64,000 nucleotides of DNA from Megasphaera elsdenii (GTDB lineage Bacteria; Bacillota; Negativicutes; Veillonellales; Megasphaeraceae), in contig NZ_JAJBQV010000001.1 in assembly GCF_020539865.1 (NCBI RefSeq), positions 124,001 to 188,000 of the forward strand, written 5' to 3'. Below the pieces are notes generated by a model that had not been told where the DNA came from, searched no databases, and was given only the letters and a program-made list of their open reading frames with translations. Positions 1-6,057 of this stretch are shown here, in pieces (within the stretch, counting starts at the first letter, position 1; each line of letters starts with the position of its first letter). The translations under genes were made by a program, and so were the position numbers.

Positions 1-490
1 GGCCGACGTAGAGAACGCCGCGATGAACGCCGTATCGGGCATCCCGACGACAATCAAACAGAAAAACCTGCACTTCCATGTCGAAGACGACGCGCTATAC
101 ATCGAGCTCCCATCGGGCCGGCATCTCGTATACCTTCACCCACACTTGGGTAAGAACCGCTTCGGCAGCGACGCCATCCTCTATACCGGCCTGGGCGGAA
201 GCAAGACGACTGCCGGCCGATGGGGAACACTGGAAACATATGGTGGAAAATTATCGGAAAATTTGGTACAAGCAATTGCACGCGACTGCCTCTGCGCCGC
301 GATGAAGCGATTGACCGACGCAGGCTATAAGATCTGCGCCCACATCCACGATGAAGTCATCCTGGAGATGCCGGAGGGCAGGGGGAGCCTGGACGATGCC
401 GTCCGCATCATGTGCCAGAATGAGTCGTGGAACGAAGGCCTCGTCATGAACGCCGACGGCTTCGAGGCGAAGTACTACCAGAAAGATTAG
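1..490 (+). CDS. DNA polymerase I, family A (3' part only)
   Basis: This is the C-terminal end of a replicative family A DNA polymerase; the reading frame is open to the left edge, so the 5' part lies outside the window. Two hallmarks are visible: the segment ETYGGKLSENLVQAIARD, typical of the fingers/palm region, and HDEVILE, the motif C palm sequence whose aspartate binds a catalytic metal. The stop is followed within 11 bases by the start of a helicase gene, so both probably belong to one early replication operon. Only the last roughly 160 residues are present, so exonuclease domains cannot be judged. The family call is firm; any closer assignment is not possible. Confidence 0.93.
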   Translation, partial: ADVENAAMNAVSGIPTTIKQKNLHFHVEDDALYIELPSGRHLVYLHPHLGKNRFGSDAILYTGLGGSKTTAGRWGTLETYGGKLSENLVQAIARDCLCAAMKRLTDAGYKICAHIHDEVILEMPEGRGSLDDAVRIMCQNESWNEGLVMNADGFEAKYYQKD

Positions 491-501
491 GAGGTGAGAA
501 C

Positions 502-1599
502 ATGCAGCTGAACGAGAAACAGCAGCTGGCTATAAACATGGCTTCTGACTGGTACGCAAAGCAAAACACGCAGATCTTCAAGATGGCTGGATATGCCGGC
601 ACCGGGAAAACCTCTGTTGCCACAACGATTGCCCGGGCGCTTGAAGCCGATGACAACATCCTCTTCTGCGCCTTTACCGGCAAAGCGGCCTGTGTCATGC
701 GCCAGAAAGGGATGCCTGGACAAACAATCCATTCAGCTATCTATGACTACGAGACGGTAACGGACCCGCAAACGGGCAAGAAACGCATCGTGCATCACCT
801 TAAGCCGTATCTTCAGTATAAGCTCATCGTCGTCGATGAGGCGTCCATGGTCGGCACGGAGGTCGCGAAAGACCTGCTGAGCTTCCAGATCCCCATCCTG
901 GCCATTGGCGACCCGGGACAACTCCCGCCGGTCGGCGACCGATACTCCGACCTTTTACGGGGCCCGGACATCATACTCGATGAGATCATGAGGCAGGATG
1001 GCGGCAACCGCATCCCGCTCTTCGCGCAGCAGCTCCGTAAAGGCTGGTCACCGACTGGAGAGACCATCGCACCGGGCCCGGACCTCGTTGTACTGCGACG
1101 TGATCAGTTCCTGCGTAACTTCAAGACGCTGCTTACGCATGCCAGCCAGCTCATTTGCGCAACTAACCGCAACCGACAGACCTTCAACGCCTGGGCCCGG
1201 AAGCTGCTTGGCCGAAAGGGGATGCTCACGGAAGGCGAAAAAATCGTCCGCAAGAAAAACGCCTGGGACGAATGTACGTTCTCGAACTTGGGCCTTTTGA
1301 GCCTGGTAAATGGCATGACCGGACAGGCAAAAAATGTTAAAGATATCGGCCAGGGCATGGCGCTGTTCGACTTCGTACCGGAGTGTGCGCCGGACGCAAC
1401 CTTTAAAGACCTTGGGTACCGTAAATTCGAGTACGCTTACACCATCACGTGCCATGCGGCCCAGGGCTCAGAATGGCCCTACGTCGTCGTGTATGACGAT
1501 TCATGGGCCGACCCGCAGAACCCGAAGTTCCGCGCCGCCTGGCGCTACACGGCGGCCACGCGGGCGAAATCAAAACTCGTATGGGTCACGAACCGATAA
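502..1599 (+). CDS. RecD/Dda-like SF1 DNA helicase
   Basis: ATP-dependent DNA helicase of superfamily 1B, expected to unwind DNA at the phage fork or in recombination. The N-terminal AAA core has the Walker A motif GYAGTGKT (about residues 29-36), the Walker B motif VVDEASMV and a motif III-like GDPGQLPPVG. The C-terminal part has the UvrD/RecD-type signature ITCHAAQGSEW and TAATRAKSKLVWV, where the last arginine would contact ATP. The ATG at 502 follows GGAGGTGAGAA at good spacing; an upstream in-frame extension overlaps the polymerase gene and has no ribosome site. The size (365 residues) fits compact phage Dda/RecD-like helicases. Confidence 0.93.
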   Translation: MQLNEKQQLAINMASDWYAKQNTQIFKMAGYAGTGKTSVATTIARALEADDNILFCAFTGKAACVMRQKGMPGQTIHSAIYDYETVTDPQTGKKRIVHHLKPYLQYKLIVVDEASMVGTEVAKDLLSFQIPILAIGDPGQLPPVGDRYSDLLRGPDIILDEIMRQDGGNRIPLFAQQLRKGWSPTGETIAPGPDLVVLRRDQFLRNFKTLLTHASQLICATNRNRQTFNAWARKLLGRKGMLTEGEKIVRKKNAWDECTFSNLGLLSLVNGMTGQAKNVKDIGQGMALFDFVPECAPDATFKDLGYRKFEYAYTITCHAAQGSEWPYVVVYDDSWADPQNPKFRAAWRYTAATRAKSKLVWVTNR

Positions 1600-1617
1600 A
1601 GAAAGGAGCTGAAGAGG

Positions 1618-1887
1618 ATGTTAGAAAGAGATATTTATTTCGACGCCAACGGGCGGCCCTATTTTCCCACGAGTTTCGACATCAAGAAAGCGGAACGCGT
1701 CATGGGGAATTACATGAGGCACTTCTCAAACTCACGCTTTACCTTTGCCGAGGTCGCATCCTTGCTGATTCTTGCAGGCACGGGGTACGACGGTGGTACG
1801 TCGGCTTATCATCTGTGCTTTGTGCTGGGCGTAGACGGCGGCGACCGGGCCACGCTCAAAAGGTGGAAAGCGAGGGTAAAGCCATGA
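1618..1887 (+). CDS. small phage protein, unknown function
   Basis: An 89-residue soluble protein that I do not recognise. It starts at an ATG preceded by AAAGGAGC and overlaps the next gene by the ATGA arrangement, so the two are translationally coupled. The middle is aromatic and hydrophobic (RFTFAEVASLLILAG) and the C terminus is basic. Its place between a helicase and other small genes marks it as part of the early operon, but nothing in the sequence gives a function. Confidence 0.72.
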   Translation: MLERDIYFDANGRPYFPTSFDIKKAERVMGNYMRHFSNSRFTFAEVASLLILAGTGYDGGTSAYHLCFVLGVDGGDRATLKRWKARVKP

Positions 1888-2198
1888 AATTTGGAAAATT
1901 TACGCCGTGGAACGAATGGGCGAAAGCCTCTGAATTCCACTTTGGGAATGGCTACGGGGGCGTAGTCATCCGCGGCCCGCAAGGGCTGTATGAACTGGAG
2001 GTAATCAAACGAAACCGTCTTTACCCTAGGTACTGGGATATCACGTTTGATACGCCGATTACAAGCGACGTCCTGGGGAACCTGGAATACAACGACGTCG
2101 TGAAGGCGTTGGAAGACATCAGCCGCCTGGCCGATGACTACGATTTACTCCATGAAAGTTTTGTAGATCATGACGGAAACGTTGTGTTTGTGGATTAA
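1884..2198 (+). CDS. small phage protein, unknown function
   Basis: A 104-residue acidic protein with an aromatic N terminus (MKFGKFTPWNEW) and a DYDLLHESFVDHDG segment near the end. The ATG at 1884 overlaps the upstream stop codon by ATGA. A longer version of the frame extends upstream but runs through two other genes and lacks a ribosome site there, so the coupled ATG is preferred. I do not recognise the family. It sits in a run of small acidic early proteins. Confidence 0.68.
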   Translation: MKFGKFTPWNEWAKASEFHFGNGYGGVVIRGPQGLYELEVIKRNRLYPRYWDITFDTPITSDVLGNLEYNDVVKALEDISRLADDYDLLHESFVDHDGNVVFVD

Positions 2199-2210
2199 GG
2201 AGGGGCTCTA

Positions 2211-2471
2211 ATGTACAACAAAGTAATCATCGAAATCACACCCGATGCATATACGAAGACCTTATATAAAAACGACGGGACTGTGGCTGAATCCATCGAA
2301 ACGAAACGAAGAAGGAATGGCCTGATGACCAGCAATAAATCCTGGGACGACGTCTTCTGGGACTGTGAAACCGGTGGCATCCAGGATAACTATGAAGACT
2401 TATATGACGCGCTGGAAAGTGACGATATCTTTGATATTCAAAAAGCGCTGTATGAATTGGCTTACCTTTAA
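2211..2471 (+). CDS. small acidic phage protein, unknown
   Basis: An 86-residue acidic protein starting MYNKVIIEITPDAYT, preceded by AAGGAGGGG at normal spacing. The C-terminal half is rich in Asp and Glu (WDDVFWDCETGG, YDALESDD) and is probably helical. No known motif was recognised. It follows the previous gene by 12 bases and belongs to the same early operon. Confidence 0.7.
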   Translation: MYNKVIIEITPDAYTKTLYKNDGTVAESIETKRRRNGLMTSNKSWDDVFWDCETGGIQDNYEDLYDALESDDIFDIQKALYELAYL

Positions 2472-2483
2472 GGAGGAACACAC

Positions 2484-2879
2484 ATGAAACCTAACGGAAA
2501 ATGGTCCTTTTATCTCGACGATGAAGACTACGTCTGCCAGGACTGGTTCGACGACGAAAATGACGCGTTGATTGCGGGGATGGAGAAAGCCAAGAGACAA
2601 GATGCGCATACGATTATGGTCGGTAAGGTGAACACCTTCCGCCCGGCGGCGGGGGACTACGCCGGTGATCTCCTTGAATATTTACAGGACGCAGCCTGCG
2701 AAGAATGTGGCGCCGAAGACTGGCTCGACGACGTCACGCACGCCGACTTGCGGGATCTGGGGGTATTCTTAGACGACGCCTTCATGGTCTGGCTCGACAA
2801 GCACCCGGAATACAAACCCCTCTTTTACACATTGACCGATTTACAGTTATTCGACAAAGAAGGTGCGCCACTTGATTAA
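2484..2879 (+). CDS. acidic phage protein, unknown
   Basis: A 131-residue acidic protein that begins MKPNGKWSFYLDDEDYVCQ, with AAGGAGG just upstream. There is a CEECGAEDW segment with a CxxC pair near residue 73, but only one such pair, so a zinc site is speculative. The family is not recognised. The next gene overlaps its 3' end by 8 to 17 bases depending on which start is used. Confidence 0.72.
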   Translation: MKPNGKWSFYLDDEDYVCQDWFDDENDALIAGMEKAKRQDAHTIMVGKVNTFRPAAGDYAGDLLEYLQDAACEECGAEDWLDDVTHADLRDLGVFLDDAFMVWLDKHPEYKPLFYTLTDLQLFDKEGAPLD

Positions 2880-3081
2880 TAATGCTACAGCCAAACTGCT
2901 TTTCAACCTGCTCATCGCATACTGTGAGCAGCGTGATGAAATCGAAATCTCTTGCGATGGCTGCGCCATAAAGAGCCGTTGCCGCGCAATGCGGCATGAC
3001 CACAGCGCGCCGACGGAGCTGGACCCGTACCCGGACAGAGAAACGAAAGGGGCCAACCTGGAAGACCCATTCGGTGCTTGA
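2863..3081 (+). CDS. small cysteine-containing phage protein
   Basis: Up to 72 residues. The open frame begins with a GTG at 2863, but a TTG at 2872 lies better placed behind GAAGGTG and is the likelier start; both overlap the upstream gene. The centre carries SCDGCAIKSRC, a CxxC-x5-C pattern repeated in two other small genes of this operon (around 5750 and 5960), which suggests a shared small metal-binding fold. Function unknown. That pattern in three neighbouring genes is an observation; metal binding is inference. Confidence 0.62.
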   Translation: MRHLINNATAKLLFNLLIAYCEQRDEIEISCDGCAIKSRCRAMRHDHSAPTELDPYPDRETKGANLEDPFGA

Positions 3082-3113
3082 TTAAAGAAGACTTATTTAA
3101 GGAGGGAAAGAAC

Positions 3114-3836
3114 ATGATTGATAACAGCAAGGAAGCGGTTAACGGAGCCGTAGCGGTGAAAGCATTGAACACAGTTAAGGTTTATTGTGCCAAGCACCTC
3201 TGCCCGGAATGCCCGTTAAGAGAAGACTTAGAAAAATATAACTCCTGTCCTATCCCGAAACTGGATGTGAAAACAGGCGTCGGTTTTTTCAGGGACATCG
3301 CCGGTAAACGTACCACTAAGCCGCCGAAATTCGACGGCAGCCTTCAGCTGAGCCCGGAATTCAAGAGCTACCTGACAAGCGTACTCGACAGGGCGCTGGC
3401 CGATGAAGGCATCGACAGCCAGGACCTGGTGAAACACGGGGAACTCGCCGTGAAGATCAAAGCCAACGGACTCATAAAGGTCGGGGCTCAGCGGGATGGC
3501 CGGATCAAGATACTGGGTAAAGCGAAATGCCACCCGAACGATGCTTTTAATTTAGAGACGGGTGTCCGCTTAGCCGTACACCGAATGGTACAGGATGCGG
3601 ATAAGCCGTTCGAGCAAACGGCCGGCTACGTCTACTATTTCGTCGACTATGACGGCAGCATCATGTGCAAACCATGGAATGATGACGTGATAGACAGATG
3701 CAACCTGGCTCTGGATAACTACTTCGCCTCGACATTTTCCGCCTGGCTCCACATCACGTCCGTAAAGAGGGGCATCCGGCACCTTGCCGACGCCCTGAGG
3801 CTGACGCTCCCGGAGCCGGAGAAAGACGGTGATTAG
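3114..3836 (+). CDS. early phage protein, unknown function
   Basis: A 240-residue protein starting at the ATG at 3114 behind a strong AAGGAGGG; the frame is open further upstream, but only this start has a ribosome site. The N-terminal third contains CAKHLCPECPLREDL, a CxxC-containing cluster, followed by a predicted alpha/beta region. I do not recognise the family. The gene is followed with no gap by a 29-codon membrane protein gene. Confidence 0.68.
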   Translation: MIDNSKEAVNGAVAVKALNTVKVYCAKHLCPECPLREDLEKYNSCPIPKLDVKTGVGFFRDIAGKRTTKPPKFDGSLQLSPEFKSYLTSVLDRALADEGIDSQDLVKHGELAVKIKANGLIKVGAQRDGRIKILGKAKCHPNDAFNLETGVRLAVHRMVQDADKPFEQTAGYVYYFVDYDGSIMCKPWNDDVIDRCNLALDNYFASTFSAWLHITSVKRGIRHLADALRLTLPEPEKDGD

Positions 3837-3926
3837 ATGCGACAGATAACGTGGATTGTACTCATAGCTTACTTCATGATTTGCATCACCGCCTTTCTGA
3901 CGCTGCTAGTCATGATTTTCAAGTAA
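3837..3926 (+). CDS. 29-residue single-span membrane protein
   Basis: A very small gene whose ATG directly follows the upstream stop codon. The product is almost wholly one hydrophobic helix (WIVLIAYFMICITAFLTLL) flanked by an N-terminal Arg and a C-terminal Lys. The ribosome site is weak (AAAGACGGTG), so expression probably relies on coupling. Three tiny membrane protein genes stand in a row here; functions are unknown. Such mini membrane proteins are common in phage early regions. Confidence 0.5.
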   Translation: MRQITWIVLIAYFMICITAFLTLLVMIFK

Positions 3927-3940
3927 AGGAGGAATACGCA

Positions 3941-4042
3941 GTGATTGACAAGACGAAAGCCGCGGCCTACCGGGTACTCTTCATCGGGAGCCTGCTCTTC
4001 TGGGCGGTACTGATTGGCGTCCTGGTAGCGGACGCGTGGTAA
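3941..4042 (+). CDS. 33-residue single-span membrane protein
   Basis: The GTG start at 3941 sits behind AAAGGAGG. The protein has a short charged N terminus (MIDKTKAAAYR) followed by one long hydrophobic helix (VLFIGSLLFWAVLIGVLVA). The frame is open upstream, but the ribosome site fixes this start. Unknown function, second in a trio of small membrane proteins. Confidence 0.6.
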   Translation: MIDKTKAAAYRVLFIGSLLFWAVLIGVLVADAW

Positions 4043-4051
4043 GGAGGGCTA

Positions 4052-4210
4052 ATGGAGATATTAGGGTTTTGCTTAGGCTGGATTTTAGCGTGTATATTCA
4101 CGCTGCTCATCACGGAAGTTGAATACGACTGCTGTAATAAGTCCACCTTTTATATAGTCGCGATGCTGACTGGCGGCATAGCAGCCGCACTGCTATTCAC
4201 GCCGTGGTAA
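4052..4210 (+). CDS. 52-residue two-span membrane protein
   Basis: An ATG at 4052 follows AAGGAGGGCT. The protein has two hydrophobic helices separated by a short acidic, cysteine-containing loop (EVEYDCCNK), so a hairpin in the inner membrane is predicted. No family was recognised. It completes a set of three tiny membrane protein genes ahead of the methyltransferase gene. Confidence 0.58.
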   Translation: MEILGFCLGWILACIFTLLITEVEYDCCNKSTFYIVAMLTGGIAAALLFTPW

Positions 4211-4251
4211 GGAGTTAATTTTATGGTAAAGAAAGTGAGTGATGCAGATGA

Positions 4252-5175
4252 ATGAAGGTGATTCGATTGCTGAAAATATTGGAATTATTTGGTGGAATTG
4301 GCAGCCCTCGGGTCGCACTGCGAAACTTAGGGATTCCGGTTAAATCAATCGACTATGTCGAAATCGATGAAAAGGCTGTCAGGTCATACAATGCCATGTT
4401 TGCAAACGAACTCCCGTATAAGACGCAGGACGTTCGCGGTTGGAATTTAAAGCCGGATATTCTCATTCACGGCAGCCCTTGCCAGGACTTTTCCATTGCA
4501 GGCCATCAAAAGGGCGCAGACCAGGGAAGTGGCACTCGATCGTCGCTCATGTGGGAAACACTAAATATCGTCAAAAACATGGGATTGTGGCGACCAAGAA
4601 TTATAATCTGGGAAAATGTAAAGAATGTAAGAAGCCGCTACATGGTGCATAACCATGAGCGGTACATGGATGAGCTGCTAAAGCTGGGCTACACAAGCAG
4701 CTTTAGCATGTTGGATGCTAGAGACTTTGGCCTACCGCAAGCCAGACAGCGAATATTCACCATATCGGTGTTGGGCGGTCAAGATTTTGACTTTGATGCA
4801 CTCGAACGAAAGCCTATGCAACCCATTTCCAGCTATCTAGAAAACGGTCCGGTAGACGACTTTTATACCGTTAAGGCGCCTAGCATGTTACGAGCGATCG
4901 GGAAAACGGGGACCGTGCGCCGCCTGCCGATCATCAAAGATTACTGTTATACAATCACGGAGCGACCAGACAGAGCACCGGGGAGTGGCTGTCTTCCCAT
5001 AGGTAATGGCAAATACAGATACTTGACAGAAAAAGAATGTTGGCGGCTACAAGGATACAGCGACGGAGATTTTGAAGCGGCGGCCGGTGTTAATTCCCGC
5101 CGAGCGCTGTATAAGCAAGCTGGGAACTCCATCCCTGTACCGATTTTTGAAAGCATATTCAGCGAAATGCTATAG
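4252..5175 (+). CDS. C5-cytosine DNA methyltransferase (orphan)
   Basis: Transfers a methyl group from S-adenosylmethionine to C5 of cytosine in DNA. The motifs are in standard order: I (LELFGGIGSPRVAL, SAM site), IV with the catalytic cysteine (GSPCQDFS), VI (WENVKNV), VIII (QARQRIF), IX near the target-recognition region (TEKECWRLQGY) and X (KQAGNSIPVP). At 307 residues it is short, with a small recognition domain. No cognate restriction enzyme is adjacent, so it likely protects phage DNA from host restriction. It is visibly more AT-rich than its neighbours, which suggests acquisition. A TTG at 4267 behind AAGGTG is a better-placed start than the ATG at 4252 and would give MLKILELFGG. Confidence 0.93.
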   Translation: MKVIRLLKILELFGGIGSPRVALRNLGIPVKSIDYVEIDEKAVRSYNAMFANELPYKTQDVRGWNLKPDILIHGSPCQDFSIAGHQKGADQGSGTRSSLMWETLNIVKNMGLWRPRIIIWENVKNVRSRYMVHNHERYMDELLKLGYTSSFSMLDARDFGLPQARQRIFTISVLGGQDFDFDALERKPMQPISSYLENGPVDDFYTVKAPSMLRAIGKTGTVRRLPIIKDYCYTITERPDRAPGSGCLPIGNGKYRYLTEKECWRLQGYSDGDFEAAAGVNSRRALYKQAGNSIPVPIFESIFSEML

Positions 5176-5190
5176 AAAGGAGCGATGCAG

Positions 5191-5241
5191 ATGAATGACG
5201 TACAACACCCCAACCATTACACATGGAAAGGAGAAGACTAA
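5191..5241 (+). pseudogene. truncated DUF3310-like fragment
   Basis: A 16-codon reading frame, MNDVQHPNHYTWKGED, follows GAAAGGAG at good spacing and stops inside the overlap with the next ATG. It resembles the first residues of DUF3310 proteins (HPxHY...W), and an intact homologue stands at 11500-11778 with HYLWKG in the same place. I read it as the preserved start of a DUF3310 gene whose body was lost by deletion or replaced by the YopX-like gene. It may still act as a leader for coupled translation. Confidence 0.5.
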
Positions 5242-5669
5242 TGGACACCAAGTGGCTTGATTACCGAGCGTGGCACATTGAAAAGAAAGTCATGATGCAC
5301 GTATCGGAAATCGACTTCCGGAAGCACCGAGTCAAAGGGAGAGCTAAAGAGGAAATCATTTCTTCGAGATTCGATGAAGTAGTACTCATGCGGGGGGTAA
5401 CATATTATGATGATAGTCTCCATTGCGCAAAAATTTATGAAGGCGACATTGTCGAAGTCACACATAAAGACATGACGAAGCGGTTTGTCATAGAAGACGA
5501 AAAAGGGGCACTGCTAGCGCGATGCATAGAAAAAGAACAATATCCTTTCGTTGATTTTGACCTGGACATGCTTCTTAATGACGACGGACGGGTTAAAGTC
5601 ATCGGCAATGTCTACGAAAACCCGGAACTGCTAGAACCGAAAGAAGGGAGTGAGAAAAACGGACATTAG
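5241..5669 (+). CDS. YopX-family phage protein
   Basis: A 142-residue protein of the YopX type, widespread in Gram-positive phages and of unknown biochemical role. The family pattern is clear: an N-terminal YRAWHIEKKVMMHV, a central IYEGDIVEVTHKD and the C-terminal GNVYENPELLE. The ATG at 5241 has AAGGAG eight bases upstream and overlaps the stop codon of the short fragment before it (TAATG). The in-frame ATG at 5223 lies inside the ribosome site region and is not preferred. Confidence 0.85.
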   Translation: MDTKWLDYRAWHIEKKVMMHVSEIDFRKHRVKGRAKEEIISSRFDEVVLMRGVTYYDDSLHCAKIYEGDIVEVTHKDMTKRFVIEDEKGALLARCIEKEQYPFVDFDLDMLLNDDGRVKVIGNVYENPELLEPKEGSEKNGH

Positions 5670-5877
5670 CTCGAAACACATAGACGAAGACTTTAATCAA
5701 GCGCTTCTAGCAGGCCTTGAAAAGCTCATGAAAGATTGTATAGACATCTCAGATTGCGACGACTGCCTGCTGTATGGTAAAGACGGCTGTATGCTGGACA
5801 TCTACGACCTGGGCGGCCGTCCTTATGTCTGGGATTTAAGCGTACTAAAAGGAAAGGAGCGTGGTTGCGATGAATGA
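5650..5877 (+). CDS. small cysteine-containing phage protein
   Basis: A 75-residue protein that starts at a GTG behind AAGAAGGGA, overlapping the YopX-like gene by about 20 bases. It carries DCDDCLLYGKDGC near its middle, a CxxC plus downstream Cys arrangement like that in the flanking small genes. The rest is acidic and helical. Function unknown. Confidence 0.65.
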   Translation: MRKTDISSKHIDEDFNQALLAGLEKLMKDCIDISDCDDCLLYGKDGCMLDIYDLGGRPYVWDLSVLKGKERGCDE

Positions 5878-6043
5878 AGCGGTAAAGACGAGTGCCTACT
5901 GGACGCTCACTCAACTGATCGACTTCTGCCGGCGCCGCCGGAAGGACTGCAACGGCTGTCCCATCGCTTTTGAGTGCAGCTACGTCCGCCGCGGCCTGAA
6001 GCCCGGCGACCTGCTGGGGTTCGACACCGACGATGATGATTAA
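5870..6043 (+). CDS. small cysteine-containing phage protein
   Basis: A 57-residue protein from the ATG at 5870, which has GGAAAGGAG about ten bases upstream; a GTG at 5861 is too close to that site. The core is a basic helix (QLIDFCRRRRKDC) leading into CNGCPIAFEC, again CxxC with a later Cys, then an acidic tail DTDDDD. A small zinc-binding fold is possible. It directly precedes the primase/helicase gene by 14 bases. Confidence 0.62.
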   Translation: MNEAVKTSAYWTLTQLIDFCRRRRKDCNGCPIAFECSYVRRGLKPGDLLGFDTDDDD

Positions 6044-6057
6044 TTGGAGGCACTTTT

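Noticed and set aside
1503..1883. Upstream extension of the gene ending at 2198
   Set aside because: It would overlap the helicase and the 89-residue gene completely; the coupled ATG at 1884 is the sound start.
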